The translations under genes were made by a program, and so were the position numbers. The notes below the pieces were generated by a model. That model worked only from the letters and a program-made list of their open reading frames with translations, searched no databases and was not told the origin of the DNA. A stretch of DNA of 64,000 nucleotides. Source: Odiellus spinosus. Lineage: Eukaryota; Arthropoda; Arachnida; Opiliones; Phalangiidae. The stretch lies in the NCBI GenBank assembly GCA_963920705.1, contig OY987234.1:22277794-22341793 (forward strand), given 5' to 3'. Below are positions 35,326-46,509 of the stretch, one piece after another (within the stretch, counting starts at the first letter, position 1; every line of letters begins with the position of its first letter).

Positions 35326-36199
35326 AGAGCAGAGAGAGAGCATTTAAACCCAAGATTTTTAACTTACTAAAGATCTACCTTATTTTACATTCGTATTTTA
35401 ATTAATCTTCCTAATAAATAAAATACACTTAAATACTAAGCCGAAGACTATATTGGTTTCTGAAGAAAAGCACTCGAAAAAAAAAGAGGGTTGACACTTT
35501 AATCTCGTAAATGTTAAAATTCATAGTGTCCACGGTTTCGATAACATAATATACTTCAAATAAGCTTCACCGTAAAGAAAACATTTAAGGGGGAGATTCT
35601 TTATTCCCTTATACTCGTGTTCTAGCTACTACTTTTTTCATTACAGGGTTTTAACATTACGTATCAATCCGCCTCAGTTTTATCTTATTTCCACAAATTC
35701 CTCTAGAATAGAAGTTAGTATACGAATATAGAGGATAAGTTTTATATCCACTCTTGGCGCTTTTTCGGTATTAAAAATTCCAACCTTTCTTCCCGCTCCG
35801 TTAAACAACCGCTATCCTTTCTAGATGACCCTTCTCAGTTTTTTTTTAAACAGTGGTATTAAACAATTTATCTCCGTAATAGGAGGGGTGAAGCCGTTAA
35901 TTTTAGAAATACAGACAAAAAGGAAACCCTCGCCCGTCTTTTATAAAGGAAAAGTCTCGTGATAATTTTTTTTTTTTTTAATTGTCTATGTCAGTCGTGT
36001 CACAAATGGAATTTAAAGGGATATTATTGGCTGGAATTAACTCATGATTGCTTATGTTAAAATATGCCGCCCTGATTTTTTTTTAACAATTTTGGAAAAA
36101 CCTATTCTATTAGAAATGATTTCTTATCCTAAGTTTGAATTTAGATATCATTAAAGAGAGAATGAAACGTAATAAGTTATTAAAATCTAATACTAAAAA
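35326..36199. other. Gene-poor AT-rich tract
   Basis: No gene recognised; a T run lies near 35,970. Confidence 0.5.
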
Positions 36200-36485
36200 G
36201 AAATTACAAACAAATATTGAACTAGAAATACATTTAAAACTTACCACGAAAAATAGGCTTAGCTAATTTCACGGAGGTCAGCTAAATTTATTCGCATTGA
36301 AGGGTAATCGACCAATGAGAAAAGGTTTGCTGTTAAGGCGAGATCTCCGTGACACTTTCAATAACATTCGATTGGTCAATGACTCTTCAATGACAAGAAA
36401 TTCAGCTGATCTAAATGAATCCAGCTAAGCCTACTTTCGGGTAAGTTTTAAATTTATTTCTAGTTTAATATTTGTTTGTTTAATT
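36200..36485. repeat. Fold-back element of about 285 bp
   Basis: The left arm AAACAAATATTGAACTAGAA...AGGCTTAGCTAATTT (36,209-36,270) is the reverse complement, with mismatches, of AAGCCTACTTTC...TCTAGTTTAATATTTGTTTG (36,428-36,479). The symmetry continues inward through CGACCAATGAG and CGATTGGTCAATGA. The core resembles 21.50-21.57 kb. Confidence 0.78.
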
Positions 36486-37094
36486 TATTTTTATTGATTG
36501 ATTAGGCCTATTTAAACGATAAGGAATAGATAAAATTCACCCCAAACAATGATGGGTTTTTATTTAGACGTATTCCCAATAAAGAAATTCAAAGGATGAA
36601 ATTTTTGGTAAGACTTGACCTTTAAACCGGTACGAATTTGGAGCATTTTCGCTTTTAGGATGATTTTAGGGGCCAAAAAAAGAGAGAGGGTTGTACGCCA
36701 GTGTGTTAGACAAGAGTAGAAATAGCACCTCTTAAATTGTAAGGGGCTAAAGGGCTGGAAACGACTTACAGTTAGAACCAGGTGGAAATTTCAACAGGCG
36801 CGAACCTGGGTGGGAGCCTAGCTTTATACTAGCTGAAATCCCAAGCTGATTCTGAGCTAAATTTCTCTTCTTTAACCTAGGCCAACATCAAATTTAAAAA
36901 CTTTTAATTTATGGTGTTTGGGTTTTTCAGAAATACCCCTTTACTTTGAATAAGAACTACAGTCTGTTGAGTCAATTAATTCTAAACATGTTCTAAAGGG
37001 AAAAGAACACGTGATCTATCCAATAATCTTACGCTTAAAAGATTGAAACGTGCAATTATGTTTGTCTTGAGAATCTGATCCGTATTAGAAACAT
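36486..37094. other. Gene-poor tract
   Basis: No feature recognised. Confidence 0.5.
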
Positions 37095-37290
37095 CTCTTA
37101 AAGGCCCTATCTGCTTTAGAATTGACCCCTTTAAAATCATCTTCCTTTACGCACACAGCCCCTTGAAAGTCTCCTTTTTTCCTCGCTTAGAAGACGACGT
37201 TGACTATAACGAATTGTACAGTCGAAGCTAGGTTGTGAGCACGAGGGAAGATGATTTTAAAGGGGAAGTTCTAGAGCAGATAGGGCCTTT
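37095..37290. mobile_element. MITE family D, copy 2, long inverted termini
   Basis: The left end GGCCCTATCTGCTTTAGAAT, followed by TGACCCCTTTAAAATCATCT, has its reverse complement on the right, GGAAGATGATTTTAAAGGGG followed by AGTTCTAGAGCAGATAGGGC. This gives terminal inverted repeats of about 50 bp. The middle shares AGAAGACGACGTTGACTATA with copy 1. Confidence 0.85.
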
Positions 37291-37432
37291 AAAGGGACTA
37301 TTTGCGGTATTAAAAAATCTCCTTTAAAGTCGCCTTTTTGTACAGTCAAAGCTAAGCTGAGTGCAGAACTGAAGAGCATTTTAATTTTTTAAATGGGCAA
37401 ATTTCAGAGCAGATAGGGCCTTTAAAGTACCA
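37284..37432. mobile_element. MITE family D, copy 3
   Basis: It directly abuts copy 2. It begins GCCTTTAAAGGGACTATTTG and ends AGCAGATAGGGCCTTTAAAG, with TACAGTCAAAGCTAAGCTGA inside. Two adjacent copies suggest tandem duplication or insertion at the same CTTTAAAG target. Confidence 0.78.
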
Positions 37433-38113
37433 TCAGATATTTATATCTCTCTCTTCAGAGTTATTTCATCTGGCCTTACATATGTTGTTTGTTTGCCAAG
37501 GTTAGATAGAGGTCAAACTGATGGTCTATTCTAGAATTCCTCAGCCTCAGAGTTCATCTACACTAGTTTTGCGCAGGAGGAGGGGCTTCGTAAAGATTAC
37601 ACCCTACTTTAGTGCCAAAATGGAGAATTTAATACAAAATTACTCCTAACATAGTGGTATATGTCTAAGTAATAGTTGAGAAAGGTTACGGTCATTTAAA
37701 CCAACCCATTGAAAGTTATCTCCTAAACCACTAATATTTGTTAAGTTACGTAAAAGGTAATGTAATTGTGTTAATATTTGGTTGGAATCATCAATTATGT
37801 AGTTAGGTTTCGGGAGAACTTAAAACTTATGGTTAAAATAGAAGCCTTTTCGGCAATCGTTGGAAGAAATAGAAAAAATGTTTGTGTAGATAGTGATAAA
37901 TGTTCAACTACTCATTCAATTAGAATGTATGAGTGCAAAAGCACTGCGTTACGTATCAAAAGTCACGTAACTCAAAAAATAAATTATTTTAAACCCTTCC
38001 CCTTTACAAGAATAATTAAAAATGTCCTACCTCATTGCCGCAGTTATCCGCCTTCGTTCCAAGTAGGTAAGTTTACCAAATTCGTTAAAGATGAGCGTGG
38101 TTTATTTTACACG
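37433..38113. other. Intergenic, downstream of GTPBP3
   Basis: Presumably includes the GTPBP3 3' untranslated region (minus strand). A 137-codon plus-strand frame at 37778-38191 starts at TTG, runs antisense into the last GTPBP3 exon, and has no family resemblance, so I do not call it. Confidence 0.5.
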
Positions 38114-41100
38114 CTATTTACCGATACAAAAGTCTTTAAATATAACATCGAGAACCTCTTCCGTCGTAACCTTTCCAGTAATCTTTCCTAAACTGCGAAC
38201 CGCTTGTCTTAACTCTTCAGCTGCGAAAACTACATCTTCAGCTTTTAAGTAGTTCACGGAACGATTAATTCTTTCGTAACAAGCTTGTACGTGAAACCGA
38301 TGACGTTCTTGGGTTATGGAAGCATTTTCTTCCAACGGGTTTCCACACCTACAAAAAGGTAACTTAAATTAGACCAAACTTATCTAGTTATCAGTAAACA
38401 GGGCCTTGGCCAATTCAAAAAGTTTCACTTACAATGTTTTAAGCTTTTCCAAAATAACGTTTGACAGTTCGTTTAAACCTTCTCCAGTTTCGCAAGAGGT
38501 CAAACACACGTCAGGGTTGGAAGATATTAATTTTGAAACTTCCTCTCTACCGGTTTCCGTTAACTGATCGCTTTTGTTTAACACGAAAATTATCTCGACT
38601 TCGGGCCTTGGCTCTTCGATTATTAAGATATTTCGTAAGTCGGTTCTATACGATAGTGAGGCATCGTAGACGGCGATGATCAAATCGCTTTCTTTAGCTC
38701 TAAATATAATAAAAAACACTACAAATTTAACACCGTTTTCTTAATTTATGACATATATCTAGAATGTATTTGATTTCGATAAAGTAAAATATCGTCCATG
38801 TATTTAACTGCCGACTTCCCTCGTTCTGAACTTCTGAGAAAAGATAAAGGTCGCGAACCCCAGAAAGGTCACTAGGTCAGGGAAGCTTTCTGTTTTCGTA
38901 CAGTGCCGCTAGGGCTAAATATGGTGTCAAATAAAATCTAGCCTAGGCCTAATATTTTCGCTTCGCTTTGAGAATATGGATGCAAAATTTATTTCCATAT
39001 TTATTTTTGGGTGTTCGGATTTTAAATAGATGGATGATATATAATATTAATAAATTTGACAATTTAATAAAAAAATAATAATAAATTGTTTTAAAATATA
39101 TCATGAAGCATTTTTCTTACATTTTATTTTTCAATGTTTTTAGAAGATATAGACTAAATAAGAAACTAATAAACCAACCTATTTTAAGACAGTAATTAGC
39201 CGGTTAATTAATTAGATTTAACGGATGTTTGCATAGCTTTACTCAGTTCAATAAACTTCGGTTAAATCTGATTAAACCGGCTAAAAGATGGAAAAATTTT
39301 GAATGATATCTTACCTTATAGTAGCTAGTCATGACATGTAATTATGCACGATTTCAATCCTATTCTTGACAGATACGCTCGTAATTGTTCTTATTGTAAA
39401 ATTAAATCCAACCACGAAACGTTTTAAACATTTAAATTAACCATACTTAGGGGCCAGTTCAAAACCCATATTCACTCCATTAGTAAATCCGTCCCTAACA
39501 CCACACGTACTTAGAATTCTCACGTTTTGAGTAAAAATAAGCGAATCACGAGTATTTTGTACGTTGAAATAAACTTAAAAAACATTTAAACTTAACTTCA
39601 AATACTTAAAAACACGAAAACTTTAAATATTTCATCCGTTTTAAAGACGGCATATACCAATACACCCACTAATGTAGTTCCCGCGCGTTTAGGGTTAACG
39701 AATAACGAAGACTATTTCAAATGGAATTTTTGTACAGGGCCGCCAGATGGCGAGTATGCAAAAGGGAACTGAACTGAACTGAACACTAAATGTTTTAATA
39801 TTCTCAAAATCGAATTTTTCGCGGGTTAGCCTAGACTTTCCATATTTTTTTATGGATAGATAATTTAAAATATTAAGAGTTGTAATTTCAAAATTAATAA
39901 TAATAAATTATTTATATTATATATATCATGTGGTATTTTTCTGATATTTTAATTTTCAATATTTTTAGAAGATATAGACTAAATAAGAGACTAATAAACA
40001 AACCTAAAAATAAATTTGGGAGCTATTCTACAATATGACCAAAAATTTAAATACCGTTTAAGGGCTCTTTTGACTCCTTCTTCTTCCACTGGATCATGAG
40101 TATCGTGACGAATTCCAGCCGTGTCACTGATCAGCAAAGGGTAACCTCCAACGTTAAGAGCTGATTCGACTACGTCACGCGTTGTTCCCGCAATTGGCGA
40201 GATTATAGCCAAATCTTGACCACCTAAAATAGACATCTCAATTCCATTTAAATTACGATCCAAGAATTTGGGTGATAATCTACACTCGCTTACAAATAGC
40301 GTTCAAAAGGCTGCTTTTCCCTACATTAGGTTTTCCAACTATGGTGGCTCGCACGCCACTTCTTAACCTTTGACCTTTAGCGGCGTTATTTAAATGTATT
40401 TCCAAATCTCTTTGTACATCTTTTAAACCATTTTTGACTAATTCTAGGGCTTCCTCTATATTCTCCTCCTCTCCAAAGTCAATGTACGCTTCAATCTGAG
40501 CCAAGCACTGAAATATTCAATTTCAAGACGCTAAATTAGCCAGAAATTTATGGAAAATTACAAATCTCACTTTAATTAATTTATCTTTCCATAACGTATA
40601 AAACTTTCCCAAAGCTCCTTCCATTTGTTTTAAAGCCTGTCTTCTCTGGGCTTCAGTTTCAGCTTGCAACAAATCTGATAGGCCTTCTATTTCTGTCAAG
40701 TCTAATTTCTCATTTAGAAATGCTCTAATTCAAACGAAATAATTTTAAGGGCATGAATAATGACGAAATAGATGATATTAATCTACCTTCTTGTAAATTC
40801 CCCGGGTTCAGCTGGCTGAAAACTGGGTATTTTACTTAAAGAACCAAGTACCGCTTTAACTACAGCCATCCCACCATGAACGTGTAATTCTACCATGTCT
40901 TCTCCAGTAAAACTATTTGGTTCTGAAGGAAAATAAACCAAAAGGTTTGAGAATCTTTCAAACTGTTTTTCATTTCTAAATTAAACCAACTTTCAAGAAA
41001 CAGTACAACACCAGCATTATTCTTAATTTACAAGAAAAATTCACTACAATCTTACTATGAAAAGTTACTACGAAGCCAGAATCCAAAACTTCATTTGTTA

Positions 41101-41509
41101 GGGAATCTTTTATCTTCTTTAAATACATTCTCCGGGGTTCAAATGGTTTGTTAGATGTGGTCATCAGCGAGGTAACCTTCAAAGATGATTCTCCAGATAC
41201 TCTAATAACAGCAACACCGCATTTAATAAATCCCGAGGATAGTTGATAAATAGTTGGTCGTTCATCGGTAAGGTATCTTGTAGCGTTAAATTTAAGATTA
41301 TAACCTGAAATAAAACTCCTACTTTATAAACAGAAATGTAACATTTTAACAGACGCTATTTACGCTTTTCAAATTAGCCGCTATTATTCCTATACATTTA
41401 AGCCTTTGCAACTTCAGTAGGATTAGCATTTAATAGTAAAATACCCAATTAAGAAACTTGAATACTTACGTAAGACTCTAACAATTACTCCAGTTAATTT
41501 TAATAACAT
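38114..41509 (-). CDS. GTPBP3: Mitochondrial tRNA-modification GTPase GTPBP3/MSS1 (MnmE family)
   Basis: With its partner MTO1/MnmG this protein makes the 5-taurinomethyl group on wobble U34 of mitochondrial tRNAs. Eight coding exons, all GT-AG and in phase: 41470-41509, 41056-41304, 40787-40922, 40571-40724, 40294-40507, 40055-40223, 38433-38699, 38114-38348. They total 1464 nt, or 487 aa (human about 490). Residues 1-20 are basic and hydrophobic, suiting a mitochondrial presequence. The folate-binding N-domain has [10 protein letters not shown] and [16 protein letters not shown]. The G domain shows G1 GKPNVGKSS (251-259), G2 GTTRD (277-281), G3 DTAG (298-301) and G4 NKSD (362-365). The protein ends in FCIGK, the conserved MnmE tail with the catalytic cysteine. 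Most introns are 62-165 bp, but the one between exons 6 and 7 is 1355 bp. The start ATG at 41507-41509 is chosen because its 40-nt exon ends at a GTAAGT donor in phase. Confidence 0.96.
38990..40007. repeat. Diverged direct repeats inside GTPBP3 intron 6
   Basis: Two segments (about 38,990-39,181 and 39,835-40,007) share TTTTAGAAGATATAGACTAA followed by ATAAGAAACTAATAAACCAA, and an AT-rich stretch before it. They lie about 820 bp apart in the same orientation. The second ends just before exon 6. They account for much of why this intron is long. Confidence 0.65.
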
Positions 41510-43511
41510 TTAACTTAAATTCTAAACTAAAAATTTCTTATATATTTAATGAAGAGTATAACGTTATCTCCACTCAACTGTATGGGAGTAATAAGCAGAC
41601 GACACTACTAGAATATAAGCTAACAGGGCTGTACATAAGCTCGCAGCATTTCTTTACTGAAATTGTTAAACATAATTTATGCTGTCAATTTTTTTTCTAA
41701 AAATCAGTTACTATTACAATATTTGAGATATGCTGCAGAGACTCATTAGTCAAAAATATAATAATCATCTTATGAACAGCCAGAAACAAAATTATGAAAC
41801 AGGCTAAAAAAATAACTACATATTTAATTTTTACAAAATTGTACATCAGATCAGTGGTAGCCCAATTATTTTAATACCGATATTAAAAGTGGTGCAGTGA
41901 TCACTAAAACCTCTGACATTTAATTTTTTAACTGGTAATTTCCTATACCAAAGCCCGTTTCACATTATCCACTCCAGACTTTGAAAATACACGGTGCAGC
42001 TCCTTCGAAAAGATGCTAGACTTCTTCCTTCCTAGTTTACAAAAACAAATTAGAAATATATTCCAATTGGGAAGTCAGAATAATAATCTGAATCTATTTA
42101 CTCTGGTTAGGACACCTAATGGTATTTTTCTTTGGTCTGAAAAAAGGCCATAATAGCTTTGAAAATATCCCCGGTACGAGTACAGGGTATATTTTGGAAG
42201 CTCCACCATTTGACCCAAGTAAATTGACACAGATTCAGGAAAAAGGAGTTATAATCACTTCTTGGTCCATCTTCACTAATCAAGGATCCACAGCGGTGTC
42301 ATAAAATTTCACAGATATGCATTTCTATGAATTTTTATTTCCTGCGAAGAAAATAAGATTAGAAGTTTAATTTTAATCAACACTTGCGTAAAACCATAGT
42401 ACCAACCTGATGATTAACGTATCTAGAGCTGAATTACGCAATATTGCTATCCATTTGTCATTAAACTCCCGTTTTCAATGGAAGAACTGCGAAAAAAAGT
42501 TCTGAAAAAGCACGGATTAATAAATCTGTAAATGTAAATTTAAGTTTGACCTGAAAGGAAAGGCAATTAAGTGGGCTTAACGTGCGAACTGTAGGCTTAA
42601 GGTAAAAATATCCAAGTTAAAAAAACTTGGGGTCAAAAAGTATACTTTCTTAGCTCTACCGGTAGTTTTATAAATTGCTGACACGACACGCCGAACTCGA
42701 TCCGACCGTTTTCTTTTCCACCGTAATCTGGGGCAGCGACAAAAATATCGGACGTTTTGATGCCGAAGCTTTTTCGGGAAGAGAAAGACACGTTAACCGA
42801 TGAGTATATCGCGCTTTATTGAGGAGAAAATGACGGTACGAATACAAGATACATTTTTTGTTTCGAAGATGCGGATGATTGGCTATTAAGCTTCAATAGT
42901 AGTCATAAAAAAAAACACGTTTTTTTTGGCAATAAACAGTGTACACGAGAAACAGGACTAATGCGTGCTAAGCATGATTAGGTCAAAATTTTTTAGTATA
43001 TTTCTTAACGAAAGAAATAGAGGAATAATAAAAAATGTTTAAAAATCGACTCTCGAAGTGATTAAAAAAATTAACGAGGATTAATTATTCACGACTTTTT
43101 TTTTATCCTCTAGTCACAGTATTGCACTTCCGAGTCTCATGCAATCTTCGAAGGCACGGTGTTTTCAAATACTCCTCAAGTCTCATCCCGAACCGTCGCG
43201 TCATCCTTCTCACGAGCGACTAAACATCTTATTTAAAACACCGAATCCGCGAGACGATCTCCGCATAATACGAGGAAGTTACGAGCTGTTTCCGAGGATA
43301 AACTGTTTCGAAAGAAGCAAAAGCAATCCGGGAATTTTAGAGAGATATTTTAGTTTGAATTCTCGTATTAGTTTTCCGTGCTACAGATCGTGACTGACTC
43401 TGTTCACGAATTAACGTATTCCCTTTCCATTTCCAAAAGAAAAGAAAAAAACACGCCGAGCTAAAAGGAACTGGGAAGTCTGGGCCGGATAGCAACCGTA
43501 GTTATACTTAC
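41510..43511. other. Intergenic, upstream of GTPBP3
   Basis: Contains short open frames at 42119-42304 and 43139-43393 (plus strand) that match no family I know. The stretch of 42,660-42,840 has several CG steps. No gene called. Confidence 0.45.
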
Positions 43512-43600
43512 TGAAATGTGTACACTGAAAATTCGCATCGAGACATTACTGCATGCCAGAACTTGGCATTATGTCCTGGGCTCTTGAGCTCCAGCCACCA
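43512..43600 (-). other. Candidate orphan exon (possibly an alternative lark-like 3' exon)
   Basis: On the minus strand an 89-nt block is bounded by an acceptor CTTATTTCAG (ending 43601) and a strong donor GTAAGT (43506-43511). Joined in phase to the third coding exon of the lark-like gene, it would give a short alternative tail of about 18 codons ending in TAA at about 43546. It could equally be an untranslated exon of another transcript. Splice-site strength is the only evidence. Confidence 0.3.
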
Positions 43601-44629
43601 CTGAAATAAGAAAACAAAAAAGATTTCGTTAATCTAAGCCCCTGCTAAAAGTTTCGCGAGATTGAAAAGACAAAATAATAATTCCCCTTAGAAAAATGGG
43701 ATCATGAACCAGACAATACTTAAAGTGTGTTTAAATAGACAAGCAACCGGACTCTATTCGGGCGTTGTCAAATTGATCATGTGACAAGATTGGTTGTTTT
43801 TACATAAAATGAAATAAAAATTCAACAAAAGTGGACCATTCCTAGTTTTGGTCCACTTTTGAAATTATGGTTGTTTCATTTGGTCAAATTCTGTTGAAAT
43901 TTTCCAATTTGGACCTTTTTCGAGAAATTCTTCAATTTTTAAAGATTAAACTCGCAAACTCGGAGCAAGATCAATTTGAGAAGGCCCAAATCTAATCAGA
44001 TTGCGTGCCTACTAGTTTTAAAAACATCATCAATCAGAAACATAAGGGACAAGATTGATCGCTCATTCATTTGACGTTAATTTGCCAATTGCCTCAATTT
44101 TATCTTCAAGAATAATCACAATCGGGAAATAACGCGAGAATAGTCCTCATTCCTCCGAATTAACTATAGGTGGTTACATTATTCAACATTGGCGTTTTCG
44201 ATTTACAAAATCGTGTTTAAATGATTCATTTTTGCTCGAGAAATTAAGCCACTGTGCAAATTAAATTCGTAAAATAAAAACATTGCTTCTAATAATCGTT
44301 AAACACTAAGAAAGCTTTCAAAAAGTTAAACGGGATAAATTAAGTGCGCTGGCTGTGACGGACTGCCCAAAAGCAATTGGAAGATAAGTTTAAAAAAGCC
44401 GAGATATTGCGGATATATGCGAACGCACCTGATTGTTGGCGCAGTCACGTCCTAGTTTTTTCGATTAAAAGAAAGGAAAAACGTAAAAACACTATTTTGG
44501 GATAATGAGTCAATAGGCAATTAAAAGCTAAGCTAATTCTTCGTAGACTCAGTATACGCATTCTAATAAGAACTAACTGTGGGGGTAAAGTATTTACAAC
44601 GTTAGAGGGTGAAGGAGTCTACAGAAATA

Positions 44630-45478
44630 TTAATACACGTACCGGTCATCGCTAAAATCAAAACGGTCATAACTGAAAAATAAAAGTTAGGTTAACTTTA
44701 CGCCCTAATTTGACTAAATGACATTTAAGCATTATACCTGTTCATGAATCGAGGAGGAGATCTTCGGGCGTATCCGTAATCATCGTACGACGATCTCCTG
44801 TAGTATCCAAAATAATCGTCTCTTCCCCCAGATGAAGGTGGTGCGGGAGGAATGCGACGTTCGTAAGGATCTGGATAAGGTCTCATTCTCTCAGCTCCGT
44901 AAGATCTTTCCATGCCAAAACCTCTTTCAGCGGGGAAACCTCTGTCAATTCCACGGTCAGGGCCAAAACCTCTGTCAAGGAAGCTACGAGGTGGTCCCAT
45001 CATAGGTGGCATGGAGGAGGAAATTCTATTGCTTCGGCTAGATGGTAAAATGTGAAGAGTTTTTATACAGTTTCCCTGAGATTTAAGTTTTCTTCAAGAG
45101 GTCTTACGGATTTCTCGGACATTCTTTCGACCAATGACCTTGACGACCGCATCTGTAACATTGACCCTTTCCACCCATACCTGGCTTTGGTCGTACTTTA
45201 CTGTGTGACGCTTCGACAGTTATTTTGGTTCCCATAAACTCTGAGTTGTTTAACGCTTCGACGGCATTTTTTGCTTCATCTTCATTATCCATGTGCTAAA
45301 ATAAAATTAAGCTGAATAACCAAAAAAACTACCCGCATATTTATATCATATTGAAACATACTACAAATCCATAGTTTTTAACTATATCACACTCTTCCAC
45401 CTTGCCATATTTTTCAAACACCACTTGTAAATCAGGAGCTTGGCAAGACTCTGGTAAGTTTCCAATGTACAGCTTCAT
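44630..45478 (-). CDS. lark: Lark/RBM4-like RNA-binding protein with one RRM and a zinc knuckle
   Basis: Probably binds pre-mRNA or mRNA, as lark/RBM4 proteins do in splicing and translational control. Coding exons: 45362-45478, 45108-45295, 44738-45037, 44630-44672, giving 648 nt or 215 aa with phases agreeing at every junction. RRM: RNP2 LYIGNL at 3-8, RNP1 KNYGFVHM at 34-41. Then SKVRPKPGMG, the diagnostic linker of lark/RBM4, leads into CYRCGRQGHWSKEC (85-98), a CX2CX4HX4C knuckle. The tail is rich in Arg, Gly, Tyr, Ser and Pro (GRDDYFGYYRRSSYDDYGY) and looks disordered. Typical lark and RBM4 have two RRMs before the knuckle; this one has one. Reading past the donor at the end of exon 3 would give a slightly different tail, RYNA-stop at 44725. 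The exact orthology is uncertain, the family is not. Confidence 0.88.
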
Positions 45479-46509
45479 TATCTAGATTGGATTATCATAC
45501 AGAACATCAATTTCATCTTAAAAAAAAATTAGTCTAAACAACGAATTCTTGTATTAATCATTTTTAATTTGGATTAGCTTTATGGTTTTATGTCACCCTG
45601 AATCATAAAGGTGAATTAGATAACGACTATCAACTAAACCTGTAGGCATTTAAATTACCTAAAAATCACAAATTCTCTAGAGTTGTAATAAAATTTCTTT
45701 GAAAGAGATGTTTTAGAATCAATTGCTTCTAGGCATAGAACTCGTTAAAATAATGAGCATTTGATTAGGTTCAAAAGAATATTCTTTGTTTCCGACTACG
45801 AAAGAGCGAAAAGGCTGGGCCTAACTACGCCGCTTGCCAATATTATACCACTGTGGCGTAAACCTATTGCCTCGCTCGAGTCAACGCAACGAGGCGACCG
45901 CCATGATTTTAGAATTTAGGTACGCCTTAGAACCGAACACAAATTATTTTGATATATATGAAAATGCTCACCAAAATAGTAAAATGCCAAACTAAATCCA
46001 ATTGCGATCCACTTATACTTTGATTAGAATGATTGTTACGATACGAAAACAATTATATTTGAAATTCCTCAAAGAACAATTCGTTAGCGCCTCGCCCGAG
46101 TCACCTTTACTCGTCTACAAAATGGCGGTAAAGCAGAGAGAGTCTACGGAGGCTTTATGTTGAAATTACCATCTGTGGTTGGTTAAAATATGTCACGTGC
46201 CCTTTTTGCCATGGAGAATAAACTGAGAAGGAGTAGTTCTAAAAAGACCCCCTAAAGTTTTTCCTTTATTTCCGGCCTGTCTATATTTAAAAACCTTATT
46301 GGTCACCTTTGTTGTTTTATTTTGCCACTAAATAAATCGCCAACCAAATAACTATGGCTATGGACAAATTAAAAATTGCGGAGCTCATTGATACGTCACA
46401 GGTTTCTATCTCTCACCTCAGTGTCATCCCCCTTATTGAGGGAGTTACAGTATTCTTACTTACAAGCGCCCCCCAGTAAGAGGGTTTCCATGACGTCAAG
46501 CTTTCTTCT
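45479..46509. other. Upstream region of the lark-like gene
   Basis: No coding frame. CG-containing patches at about 45,780-45,910 and 46,085-46,165 may be promoter or untranslated exon sequence. Confidence 0.4.

Noticed and set aside
37778-38191. 137-codon plus-strand frame.
   Set aside because: Starts at TTG, overlaps the last GTPBP3 exon in antisense and matches no known family.
32409-41509. A functional link between the tRNA-Leu(TAA) array and GTPBP3, which modifies mitochondrial tRNA-Leu(UUR).
   Set aside because: These tRNAs have nuclear pol III features and serve the cytosol, while GTPBP3 acts on mitochondrially encoded tRNAs; proximity is most likely chance.
43139-43393. 84-codon plus-strand frame starting at ATG.
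   Set aside because: No domain, no supporting splice sites, and nothing recognisable in its peptide.
45104-45107. Reading the lark-like exon 2 through to an apparent TAA stop after CPRNP.
   Set aside because: The TAA is part of a GTAAGA donor; splicing there joins in phase to the Arg/Gly-rich exon, which a full protein needs.
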